From: Chloroflexota bacterium
Lineage (GTDB): Bacteria > Chloroflexota > Limnocylindria > QHBO01
NCBI GenBank assembly: GCA_005880165.1
Contig: VBJP01000029.1
Coordinates: 1 to 8,306 of the forward strand
Length of the DNA stretch: 8,306 nucleotides
Reading direction: 5' to 3'
Positions within the stretch are counted from its first letter, which is position 1; each line of letters starts with the position of its first letter. Positions 1-6,168 of the stretch are shown here, piece by piece. Below the pieces are notes generated by a model. The model saw only the letters and a program-made list of their open reading frames with translations, did not search any database and was not told the origin of the DNA. The position numbers were made by a program, and so were the translations under genes.

Positions 1-120
1 ACTGGGAGCCGCGTCGGCGCGGCTAGCGGACACGATGATGCCGGGGTCTCTGTGGCTGCCCTAGCGGTTGCCCGCTAACACAAAGCCCCGGCTCACCAGT
101 ACTAACGGCCTAGCCCGCGA
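1..120 (+). rRNA. Probable 3' end of 23S rRNA (partial; starts before the window)
   Basis: The block at about 91-110 (GGCTCACCAGTACTAACGGC) closely resembles the conserved end of bacterial 23S rRNA, where a segment of the type AGCTGACCAGTACTAATAGG precedes the last pairing strand. Upstream lies a strongly structured arm of three nested helices: 40-46 with 86-92 (7 bp), 51-54 with 79-82 (4 bp) and 62-67 with 72-77 (6 bp, TTGC loop). This is where the terminal arm of domain VI is expected, but it is longer than in common references. A further perfect 7-bp hairpin sits at 7-24 with a TCGG loop. No protein gene covers this stretch. The mature 3' end, about 118-122, is an estimate, because the pairing partner at the 23S 5' end is outside the window. 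The call rests on remembered consensus and on structure; an unrelated structured RNA remains possible. Confidence 0.5.
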
Positions 121-133
121 TTCGTTAGTCGCG
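116..133. terminator. Short hairpin between the RNA end and the convergent lipoprotein gene
   Basis: CGCGATT (116-122) pairs with AGTCGCG (127-133) around a CGTT loop, a 7-bp stem with one G-T wobble. It lies directly after the proposed 23S end on the plus strand and 12 nt past the stop codon of the lipoprotein gene on the minus strand, so it could serve as a bidirectional terminator or processing stem. No T-run follows on either strand, so it is not a canonical intrinsic terminator. Confidence 0.35.
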
Positions 134-144
134 AGTGCGAGAGC

Positions 145-813
145 TCACCGAATTCCGGTGTCGTAGCTGACCTCGAGCGGCGGGGTGGCCTGCCCAGCCT
201 CGACCTGGAAGTCGACGGGTCTGGCGGCGCCCATGAGGCTGGCAACCCGCTGTGGCACGAGCCGGTAGGCTCCGGGAGCCAGCGCGACGGAGAACCGGCC
301 GTCCTTGCCGGTCGTCACCCGTGCCACCTCGGCTCCGGCACGATCCTGGATCACCAGCACGGCGCCGGCCACCGGGCGCGGCGCGCACGCAGGATCGGGC
401 GGATTGCGTTCGACTGGGCAGGTGGGACCGGCAGTCGCGCGCCCGCTGACAGGCTGCTGATTGGGCACCGGGTCGCCTCGTTCGCCGGTCAGCGTGACCC
501 GGCCACCCCGCATGACCGCGTAGGTCCACAGGTGCTCGTTGATGCATCCCGCCGGGCAGTCGCCCCACCCGATCCGGATGGTGACGGTCCATCCGTCAGC
601 AGTCTCGGCGACCTTGTACCAGGCTGCCTGACCGATGGCCTTCTCGTCGTAGGGGCCTATGCCGTCGAAGCGCCGGTCCTGCGCAAGCGCCAGGCGGGCA
701 GCCGCGGCGCCATCGGTCACCGCTGCGGTCGATCCCGGCGGTCCCGAGCACGCGGCAAGCAGGAGGCCGGCCGCGACGAGGACCAATGCGATGCTCCGCG
801 GAAGCGTGTTCAT
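145..813 (-). CDS. Secreted lipoprotein with C-terminal carboxypeptidase-regulatory-like (prealbumin-like) domain
   Basis: A 222-residue protein predicted to be exported and lipid-anchored. The ATG at 813 is chosen because it gives a compact lipoprotein signal: MNTLPRS, a hydrophobic core, then lipobox Leu-Ala-Ala-Cys with the modified Cys at residue 22. Upstream in-frame ATGs (852, 876) would add a polar extension before the signal. Residues about 35-115 form an uncharacterised alpha/beta region containing an Asp-Cys-Pro-Ala-Gly-Cys motif (C86, C90). A linker with two more Cys (C132, C143) leads to a beta-sandwich at about 145-218, where GAVLVIQD, a TGKDGRFSVALAPGAY turn and VDFQVEAG match the carboxypeptidase regulatory-like fold. 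In that family the fold is a structural or binding module, not a protease. The four Cys outside the lipobox could form two disulfides after export. The gene is divergent from the membrane-protein gene at 904 and convergent with the RNA end. No substrate can be assigned. Confidence 0.8.
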   Translation of the reverse strand: MNTLPRSIALVLVAAGLLLAACSGPPGSTAAVTDGAAAARLALAQDRRFDGIGPYDEKAIGQAAWYKVAETADGWTVTIRIGWGDCPAGCINEHLWTYAVMRGGRVTLTGERGDPVPNQQPVSGRATAGPTCPVERNPPDPACAPRPVAGAVLVIQDRAGAEVARVTTGKDGRFSVALAPGAYRLVPQRVASLMGAARPVDFQVEAGQATPPLEVSYDTGIR

Positions 814-891
814 GGCGCCCGGACGCGCACCCGAGGACAGAAGTTCCCCCATCGGCCCAGCCGTCTCACGACGCACCTACGGGCGGTTCGC

Positions 892-897
892 TACAGT
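892..897 (+). promoter_or_regulatory. Probable -10 element of a leaderless promoter
   Basis: TACAGT fits the TANNNT -10 pattern and ends 6 nt before the GTG at 904, so transcription would start at or next to the start codon. There is no Shine-Dalgarno sequence before that GTG, which fits a leaderless message. No convincing -35 hexamer is seen at 17-18 nt spacing. The whole 90-nt divergent spacer (814-903) must also hold the promoter of the minus-strand lipoprotein gene, for which no clear box was found. Confidence 0.4.
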
Positions 898-903
898 CTG
901 CGC

Positions 904-1569
904 GTGACAGAGCGACGGCGCGACCTGCTCAGCCTCGCGACGCTCTCGCTTGGTGCCCTGATCCTCGGCCATCACCTCGTCTTCCTCACGGCGTATGGCC
1001 CGCAGTACTGGGCCATGCTGGAGCGCACGGGCCACGGACCGATCTGGGCGGTCACGGTGATCACGGTGGCCATCCTGACGACCGGCCTGGTGTTCCTGGC
1101 GGTGCGTCGCTTGGCTTCGCTGGCCCGCCTGGCTCGCGCCGTCGCGGGCGGGAAGCTGGCCGTCCGCGATGGTCGCGCTCGCGACCTCTTCTCCCATGTT
1201 GTCCGCCTCTGGGCGGTGATCATCGTGGTTTCCCTGACGCTGTTCGTGCTGAACGAGAACCTCGAGCGCGCGGCCAATGGCCTGCCCACGCCGGGGCTCA
1301 CGATCCTCGCGGCCGTCGCGGGTCATCCCAGCCCGATCGTGGTGTTCGCGGCGGTCGCAGCCGCTGTCGCCCTGGTGGCCGGCCTCTACCGCTGGCGACG
1401 CGCCGTCCTCCTCGCTCGTGTGCGAGGAGAGCGCCAGGCCTGGGATCGGACCGCGCAACGTCGCCTCGTACGCCCCTCCGCTGCCCCGCGCCGGCGCCCG
1501 CGTTCGGTCGTCGGCAGTCGCCTCGCCGGTCGGGCGCCTCCGCTACTTCCTCGCCTCTCGACCGTCTGA
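904..1569 (+). CDS. Four-helix integral membrane protein of unknown function
   Basis: A 221-residue protein starting at GTG 904. The open frame continues upstream to 532, but that stretch overlaps the opposite-strand lipoprotein gene and reads as low-quality Arg/Ser-rich sequence, while a TACAGT box sits just before this GTG. Four hydrophobic segments are visible, at about residues 9-29, 47-67, 101-116 and 144-162. The sequence between helices 2 and 3 is basic (RRLASLARLARAVAGGK), suggesting a cytoplasmic loop. The tail after residue 164 is strongly basic and probably cytoplasmic. A His-His pair lies in helix 1 (H23, H24), with further His at 44, 98 and 141. A role in metal or haem binding is only a possibility suggested by the copper genes downstream. 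A 111-nt spacer separates it from the copper operon, so it may be co-transcribed or independent. The family was not recognised. Confidence 0.75.
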   Translation: MTERRRDLLSLATLSLGALILGHHLVFLTAYGPQYWAMLERTGHGPIWAVTVITVAILTTGLVFLAVRRLASLARLARAVAGGKLAVRDGRARDLFSHVVRLWAVIIVVSLTLFVLNENLERAANGLPTPGLTILAAVAGHPSPIVVFAAVAAAVALVAGLYRWRRAVLLARVRGERQAWDRTAQRRLVRPSAAPRRRPRSVVGSRLAGRAPPLLPRLSTV

Positions 1570-1575
1570 CGCGAC

Positions 1576-1588
1576 GGCCCCGCGGGCC
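1576..1588 (+). other. Small GC-rich hairpin after the membrane-protein gene
   Basis: GGCCC (1576-1580) pairs with GGGCC (1584-1588) around a 3-nt loop, 7 nt past the stop codon of the preceding gene. It lacks a T-run. It may be a weak termination or pause site, or simply a product of high GC content. Confidence 0.2.
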
Positions 1589-1628
1589 AGGCGTCAACGG
1601 AACACCGAAGCCTCGCCTCGGGGTGGAG

Positions 1629-1644
1629 GACTCCGCGTGGAGTC
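1629..1644 (+). promoter_or_regulatory. Leader hairpin upstream of the copper operon
   Basis: GACTCC (1629-1634) and GGAGTC (1639-1644) form a perfect 6-bp stem with a GCGT tetraloop. It lies 23 nt before the GAGGAA ribosome-binding site of the first operon gene, in the only non-coding gap on this strand inside the plus-strand gene run. It could be a 5'-UTR structure, or at DNA level a dyad operator. No T-run follows and no matching second copy was found in the window, so its role is unassigned. Confidence 0.25.
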
Positions 1645-1666
1645 GTCCGCCGTCTCGACTCGCAAC

Positions 1667-1672
1667 GAGGAA
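1667..1672 (+). promoter_or_regulatory. Ribosome-binding site that decides the start of the first operon gene
   Basis: GAGGAA ends 8 nt before the ATG at 1681, which is ideal spacing. The alternative in-frame ATG at 1672 overlaps this element and so would have no usable spacing. The start is therefore placed at 1681, three codons downstream. Confidence 0.6.
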
Positions 1673-1680
1673 TGAAACCC

Positions 1681-2349
1681 ATGCACCGTTCCGCCCGAGC
1701 CTGGGCGATCGCTCTGTTTGCGATGGGCCTGGCAAGCCTGGCGACTCCCGTCGCTGCGCACATCGTGAAGCAGGTTGGTCCCTACTCCGTCGCCATCGGC
1801 TGGGTCCATGAGCCCACCTATGTCGGCCAGCTGAACGCCGTCCAGGTGGTCATCAAGGACGCCAGGGGGAATCCGGTCAGCGACCTGTCGGCCGATGCCT
1901 TGAAGGTCGTGGCAAGCACCGCCGGCCAGCAGTCGGATCCGATGTCCCTGGCGCCGACCTTCGACGAGGACACCGGTCTGGGCATCCCCGGCGACTACGA
2001 GGCGCCGATGATCCCCACCGCACCGGGCGACTACACGTTCCACGTGACCGGCTCGATTCACGCGACGAAGATCGACGAGACGGCCACCTCCAGCGACACG
2101 ACCTTCGACTCGGTGGTTGACCCATCGGCGGTCCAGTTCCCGAGCAAGCTGCCGGCGATCGGCGACATTGCGACCCGACTCGAGCGCGTGGACGCCCGGG
2201 TCCAGGCGCAGCTCGCGGCCTCGAACGAAGCGAAGAGCTCCGCCCAAGGCGCCCTGGTCGCGGGTCTGGCCGTGGGAGGCGCCGGAATCCTGATCGGCCT
2301 CGTGGGAGTGACGCTGGCGATCATGGCCCGCCGGCTGAGGGCCACCTAG
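1681..2349 (+). CDS. Membrane-anchored secreted CopC/YtkA-like protein with predicted N-terminal histidine
   Basis: A 222-residue protein and first gene of the operon. Residues 1-26 are a signal peptide ending in Ala-Thr-Pro-Val-Ala-Ala, so predicted cleavage leaves His27 as the mature N-terminus (HIVKQVGPYSVAIGW). In CopC proteins an exposed N-terminal His is a Cu(II) ligand, so metal binding here is a reasoned inference. Residues about 30-150 look like a beta-sandwich: VGPYSVAIGW, NAVQVVIKDARGNPV, and PTAPGDYTFHVTGSIH, which resembles YtkA/FixH-type domains. Further His are at 43, 121 and 127. Residues about 160-188 are polar and helical, possibly a short coiled coil (IATRLERVDARVQAQL). A single transmembrane helix at about 192-215 with an Arg-rich end (RRLR) anchors the protein, with the sensor-like domain outside. 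It ends 6 nt before the copCD fusion, supporting joint expression. It could instead be a structural partner of CopC without metal binding. Confidence 0.8.
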   Translation: MHRSARAWAIALFAMGLASLATPVAAHIVKQVGPYSVAIGWVHEPTYVGQLNAVQVVIKDARGNPVSDLSADALKVVASTAGQQSDPMSLAPTFDEDTGLGIPGDYEAPMIPTAPGDYTFHVTGSIHATKIDETATSSDTTFDSVVDPSAVQFPSKLPAIGDIATRLERVDARVQAQLAASNEAKSSAQGALVAGLAVGGAGILIGLVGVTLAIMARRLRAT

Positions 2350-2355
2350 GCACCG

Positions 2356-4335
2356 ATGAACCGGCATCCGCGGACAGCCCGCGCGCGTTGGCTGGCGGCG
2401 GCGGGGGGAGCGCTGGCGGTCGCCATCGGTCTGGCGTCGCCGGTGCTCGCGCATGCACTCCTCGCCGCTTCCCAGCCGAGTGCCGGTTCGAACCTGTCGT
2501 CCGCCCCTACCGAGGTCGTCCTCACCTTCACCGAGGCGCCGGATCCCAAGCTCTCGTCGGTCCGGGTGCTGAGCCCAACCGGAACCTCGGTGACCAGCGG
2601 GCCGGTGGCCGCCGTCGCCGGCTCGCCCACCAAGCTGCGCGTGGGGCTGGTCTCCCTCAAGCCCGGCGTCTACACGGTGGCCTGGACGACCATCTCCTCG
2701 GTCGACGGACACCTCGCCCGGGGCTCCTTTGCCTTTGGCATGGGCGCTACGCCGCCCAGCGGCACCGGACCGACCGAGTCGTCGGGATCGTCTCCGGTCT
2801 CGCCGGTGGGGGTCGCGGGCCGTTGGATCCTGTACGGCGGGTTGTTCGTGCTGCTCGGGGCGGCTTTCGCGGGCGTGATCATCTTCCCCGCTCCCCCACC
2901 GCCCACGCTCCCCCTGGTGATCTGGGGGTGGGCCGCCGCCATGGCCGGAAGCCTCGTGGTGATCGGGGTGCAGATGGCCGAGGCCGGGGTGGGAATGGGC
3001 GGCGTGATCGGCACCTCGCTCGGCATGGCCGTTGCCCTTCGACTCGCCCCTGTGCTGGCCGCGGCACCGGCGGCGGCCTGGCTCGTCTGGCGCCGTCCGC
3101 TCAGCCGCGCCGCGCTGGCCGCCGTCGGCGTCGCGGCGGCGGCGGCCATGCTGGGAGACGTCGCCGAGAGCCACGCCGCGGCCAGCGGTGCGGTGATCTT
3201 CAACGTCGTTGTCCAGTGGGTCCACGTCGCCGCCTCGGGGACCTGGCTTGGCGGACTCGTCGCGCTCCTGCTCGGGTTGCGCGGCCGGCCGGGCGATGAG
3301 ACGCGCCGGATCGCGATGCGCTTCGCGAACGGCGCCACGCTGGGGATCGCGCTCGTGGCCCTGACGGGCGTGGTGCGCGCGTTGAGCGAGATCGGGCCGT
3401 TGCAGAACCTGGCCTTCACCGACTTCGGTCGCCTGCTCGTCGCCAAGTCCGCCCTGCTGGGAGTGCTCGCCGGCCTCGGCACGATCAACCACTTCCGCAG
3501 CGTCCCGAGCGCGGGCAGGAGCCTTGGCCCGTTGCGAAGGATCGGATCGATGGAGCTCATCGTCGCCACCACCGTCCTGCTCCTCTCCGCCACCCTGGTC
3601 AACCTCGCGCCACCCGCGCAGGCTGCGACCGCCGTGCAGCCCGCCCCGGCGTCGTTCACGGCGAGCGGGAGCGACTTCGGGACCACGCTACGCATGCAGC
3701 TGACCGCAACGCCGGGCACCATCGGCTTCAACGTGTTCCGCGCCGCGCTCCGCGACTACGACACCGGCGCGCCGCTGAGCGGCCGAACCGTCACGCTCCG
3801 CTTCACGCTTCCCTCACGCCCAGACCTGGGCGCCTCCACGCTGAAGCTGAAGGCAATGGGCAGCGGAGTCTACCAGGCGACCGGACCCAACCTCTCGATC
3901 GACGGAGCGTGGCGGATCGCCGCCCAGATCAGCGGGGGGACGAGCTCGGCCGAGGTGACGGTGCAGCTCGCCACCCGCCAGCCGCAGCTCAAGATCGACG
4001 TGAACGCGGTCCCTGGCCTGCCGACGATCTACACGGTCCACCTGGCCCAGTCGCGGACGGTGCAGGTCTACATCGATCCAGGGAAGGTGGGGGCCAACGA
4101 AGTACACCTCACGTTCTTCGACAGCGCCAACAGGGAGCTGCCGGTGCCCACCGCGCAGCTCGGCATCGGTTTGGTGGGCCAGACGCCAAGCCAACCGTTG
4201 GTTCGCACCCTGGAGCCGGGCCACTTCGTCGCGGACGCTACCCTTTCCGCCGGCACGTACAGCGTTTCGTTCTCCGCTACCGCGCCCGATGGCCAGGCAC
4301 TCGCCGCCCAGCTCCAGATTCCGGTAACGAAATGA
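2356..4335 (+). CDS. Copper transport fusion protein: CopC domain, CopD membrane domain and C-terminal beta-domain
   Basis: A 659-residue protein in the layout known from YcnJ-type fusions. Signal residues 1-32 end in Val-Leu-Ala. Cleavage exposes His33 (HALLAASQPSAGSNL), the typical CopC N-terminus. The CopC domain runs to about 128 and includes the TEVVLTFTEAPDP strand and Val-Asp-Gly-His-Leu (D117, H119), so all three Cu(II) ligands of the short CopC site (N-terminal His, Asp, His) are present. A Ser/Pro/Gly linker (131-152) leads to the CopD part at about 155-420, with roughly eight hydrophobic helices. It has the CopD hallmarks H273, the WVHVAASGTWLGG block (H290, W297) and Ile-Asn-His-Phe-Arg (377-381). 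Residues 430-659 form an external beta-rich region of YtkA/FixH-like type, with a ligand-poor sequence. CopC/CopD proteins capture copper outside and move it inward, so uptake or supply is more likely than resistance. Translation may start from a weak AGG at 2348-2350. Confidence 0.9.
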   Translation: MNRHPRTARARWLAAAGGALAVAIGLASPVLAHALLAASQPSAGSNLSSAPTEVVLTFTEAPDPKLSSVRVLSPTGTSVTSGPVAAVAGSPTKLRVGLVSLKPGVYTVAWTTISSVDGHLARGSFAFGMGATPPSGTGPTESSGSSPVSPVGVAGRWILYGGLFVLLGAAFAGVIIFPAPPPPTLPLVIWGWAAAMAGSLVVIGVQMAEAGVGMGGVIGTSLGMAVALRLAPVLAAAPAAAWLVWRRPLSRAALAAVGVAAAAAMLGDVAESHAAASGAVIFNVVVQWVHVAASGTWLGGLVALLLGLRGRPGDETRRIAMRFANGATLGIALVALTGVVRALSEIGPLQNLAFTDFGRLLVAKSALLGVLAGLGTINHFRSVPSAGRSLGPLRRIGSMELIVATTVLLLSATLVNLAPPAQAATAVQPAPASFTASGSDFGTTLRMQLTATPGTIGFNVFRAALRDYDTGAPLSGRTVTLRFTLPSRPDLGASTLKLKAMGSGVYQATGPNLSIDGAWRIAAQISGGTSSAEVTVQLATRQPQLKIDVNAVPGLPTIYTVHLAQSRTVQVYIDPGKVGANEVHLTFFDSANRELPVPTAQLGIGLVGQTPSQPLVRTLEPGHFVADATLSAGTYSVSFSATAPDGQALAAQLQIPVTK

Positions 4336-4337
4336 GG
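4334..4337 (+). promoter_or_regulatory. Ribosome-binding site of the His-rich lipoprotein gene
   Basis: GAGG overlaps the TGA stop of the copCD fusion and lies 8 nt before the ATG at 4346, supporting that start and reinitiation within the operon. Confidence 0.5.
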
Positions 4338-4345
4338 ACCGTCAG

Positions 4346-4807
4346 ATGGCTGGGTTGCGCACTCGAAGGCTGAGGAAGCTGGAGGCAGCACCAGGCCGGC
4401 TTGCCGCCGGTGCACTGATCGTCTCGGCGCTGGTGGCCTGCGGTGGGCCCGGCTCGAGCAGCCCCGGAGCGCCAACCCCCACCACCGGCTCGCGACCATC
4501 CTCACCCGCGGTGGTCCGCATCGTCGAGCCCAAGAGCGGCGCCACTGTGACCGGATCGACCCTGCACATCGTGCTCTCGCTGGAGCACGCCATGATCGTC
4601 AAGCAGACCTCGACGAACATCCGGCCGGACCAGGGCCACGTGCACCTCTACGTGGACAACGTGCTGGTGTCGATGAACTACGGCCTGGTGCAGGATCTGC
4701 CGGTGCACAAGGGCACCTACGTGCTCAAGGCGGAGTTCGTGGCGTCCGACCACGCGCCGTTCAACCCGCGCGTCTATTCCCCAACCGTGGTCTTCACCGT
4801 CAAATGA
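4346..4807 (+). CDS. Small His-rich lipoprotein, putative extracytoplasmic metal-binding protein
   Basis: A 153-residue protein. A basic N-terminus (RTRRLRK) and hydrophobic stretch lead to lipobox Leu-Val-Ala-Cys (C32), then a Gly/Ser/Pro/Thr-rich tether to about residue 54. Residues 55-153 form a compact all-beta domain: VVRIVEPKSGATVTGSTLHIVLSLE, then Gly-His-Val-His-Leu-Tyr-Val-Asp-Asn (97-105), a HKGTYVLKAEFV strand, and Ser-Asp-His-Ala-Pro-Phe (134-139). This pattern recalls small Ig-like domains of the DUF4399/DUF6130 sort, but the match is from memory. Six His (74, 81, 98, 100, 121, 136) in a domain of about 100 residues, directly after copCD, suggest copper binding or chaperoning at the outer face of the membrane. 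It lacks the Met-rich motif of PCuAC chaperones. Its TGA overlaps the next gene's ATG (ATGA), so the two are translationally coupled. Confidence 0.75.
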   Translation: MAGLRTRRLRKLEAAPGRLAAGALIVSALVACGGPGSSSPGAPTPTTGSRPSSPAVVRIVEPKSGATVTGSTLHIVLSLEHAMIVKQTSTNIRPDQGHVHLYVDNVLVSMNYGLVQDLPVHKGTYVLKAEFVASDHAPFNPRVYSPTVVFTVK

Positions 4808-6168
4808 CCGCCACCCGTCTCCGTGCGCTGCTGGCGAGCACCTTGGTGGCCGTCACCCTGACCGCGGCCGGGCAGCTGATCCCGGGCTCGAGCCCGGAGC
4901 CGATCCTGGTGGGGGCGGTCTTCCCGCTCTCAAGCAGCGCCGGCCCGCTTGCCCGACAGGAAGAGCTCGGGGTGCGCATCGCCGCCGATCTGGTGAACGC
5001 GGATGGCGGGATCGATGGAAGGCCCGTGGCACTCGACGTGCGTGATCTCGAGCGCGGCGCGGACGCTCCGGCGGTCATGGCCGCGCTGCGGGCGGAGGGA
5101 GCGCAGGTCGTGATCGGCGCGTATGCGTCCGACCTTTCGATCGCCGCCAGCGCGGCGGCTGCCGATGTCGGGCTCGTCTACTGGGAGGCCGGGGCCGTTG
5201 CCGACCGGCTGACGGGACGGGGACTGCCGATGGTCTTCCGCGTCGGCGCCAGCGGGACGAACCTGGGGTTCAACTCGGCCAGCTTCGCGGCGAGCCAGCT
5301 CGCGCTGCGGCTCGGCAAGCCGGCGACGAGCCTGCGCCTGGCGATCGTGGCTGCGGATGACGACTATGCGACCTCCGTAGCGGACGCGGCCGCCCGCGAG
5401 GCCGAGGCCAGCGGCGTCCCGATCGTCCTGCGCGCGACGTACGACCTGATCCTGCCGCGCTGGCCGCAGCTCATGGGCCGGCTCTCCGCGGCAGGCGCGG
5501 ACGTGATCATCCTCGCCTCGCACATCCCCGACGGCATCGCCTTCCGGCGGGCCATGCTGGCCGCGAAGCTCAAGGTGGGCGCGCTGATCGGGTCGACCAT
5601 GGCCGAGTGCAGCCCGGATTTCGCGGGCGAACTGGGTCCCGACGCGGTTGGCATCTTCGCCTCCGATCGCCCGACGGCCGGATTCCAGCCCGGAGTCCTC
5701 GGGCGCGACGCGCGGGTCGCCTTCGAGCGCCTTGCGTCTGCCTGGGCCAGCGCGGGCGGCCCCACGCCGGCCTCTTCTCCGGATGTCTCGCCCGACTATG
5801 GCCAGGATCAGGATCGAGAGTACGCCATCCAGGGACCGATGCTGCCCGCCACGGCCGGTCCGACGGAAGAAGGCCTCTCCGGCTTCTCGGCAGCCTGGGC
5901 GCTCTTCGGCCAGGTGCTGCCCGCGGCCGCGCACCGCGGAGTGCTGGACGCAGCCGGCATCGCGGCCGCGGCGCGGCACGTCGACCTGCCGATCGGGTCG
6001 CTCCCGAACGGCGCTGGGATCCGATTCTCGACCGATCCCGCCACGCTCGGGCAGAACCTTCGCGCGACGGCCGTGATCTGGCAGTGGCAAGCGGTCCGCT
6101 CCTACACCTTCGTGTGGCCACCCACCTACGCGACCGGCCGGATCGCCATGGTTCCGCTGCCCCGTTGA
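4804..6168 (+). CDS. Secreted type-1 periplasmic binding-fold protein (LivJ/Peripla_BP_6-like), no permease adjacent
   Basis: A 454-residue protein whose ATG overlaps the preceding stop by 4 nt. Residues 1-23 form a signal peptide. There is no lipobox Cys, so it is secreted or only loosely held, unlike most Gram-positive or Chloroflexota solute-binding lipoproteins. The mature part has family landmarks in order: ILVGAVFPLSSSAGPLA (34-50), NADGGIDGRPVALDVRD (65-81), QVVIGAYASDLSIAAS (101-116), FRVGASGTNLGF (145-156), then a second lobe with LRLAIVAADDDYATSVADA (177-195) and ADVIILASHIPDGIAF (232-247). Residues about 310-360 form a Pro/Ser/Gly/Asp-rich insertion of probably disordered character. 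Known relatives bind branched-chain amino acids, amides or urea, or act as ligand sensors. No permease or ATPase genes lie in the window, and position inside a copper operon argues for a non-transport or specialised role. The ligand is unknown. Confidence 0.8.
   Translation: MTATRLRALLASTLVAVTLTAAGQLIPGSSPEPILVGAVFPLSSSAGPLARQEELGVRIAADLVNADGGIDGRPVALDVRDLERGADAPAVMAALRAEGAQVVIGAYASDLSIAASAAAADVGLVYWEAGAVADRLTGRGLPMVFRVGASGTNLGFNSASFAASQLALRLGKPATSLRLAIVAADDDYATSVADAAAREAEASGVPIVLRATYDLILPRWPQLMGRLSAAGADVIILASHIPDGIAFRRAMLAAKLKVGALIGSTMAECSPDFAGELGPDAVGIFASDRPTAGFQPGVLGRDARVAFERLASAWASAGGPTPASSPDVSPDYGQDQDREYAIQGPMLPATAGPTEEGLSGFSAAWALFGQVLPAAAHRGVLDAAGIAAAARHVDLPIGSLPNGAGIRFSTDPATLGQNLRATAVIWQWQAVRSYTFVWPPTYATGRIAMVPLPR

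Noticed and set aside
1..144. tRNA, tmRNA or riboswitch in the first 144 bases
   Set aside because: No cloverleaf, T-loop or CCA end was found, and no minus- or plus-strand gene starts here that a riboswitch could control. The 23S-end reading explains the structure better.
532..903. N-terminal extension of the four-helix membrane protein
   Set aside because: The extension overlaps the opposite-strand lipoprotein gene and reads as non-protein-like basic sequence. The GTG at 904 has a promoter-like box directly upstream.
786..1811. 341-codon plus-strand frame crossing the spacer and the 904 gene
   Set aside because: Low-complexity Arg/Pro/Gly translation in the wrong frame. The overlapping frame from 904 has four good membrane helices.
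1594..3492. Long open frame of 632 codons on the minus strand, antisense to the copper genes
   Set aside because: Its translation is rich in Arg, Gly, His and Asp with no domain-like blocks. It lies opposite two clearly real genes with signal peptides and conserved motifs, and open antisense frames are expected in DNA this GC-rich.
2670..3731. 353-codon minus-strand frame opposite copCD
   Set aside because: Composition is Ala/Thr/Pro/Arg-rich and lacks any recognisable motif, and the opposite strand carries the intact CopC/CopD gene.
5607..6164. N-terminal extension of the CPBP protease
   Set aside because: It would overlap almost half of the binding-fold gene in another frame and encodes Arg/Gly-rich sequence without motifs. 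The TTG at 6165 overlaps the preceding stop in the usual coupled way.
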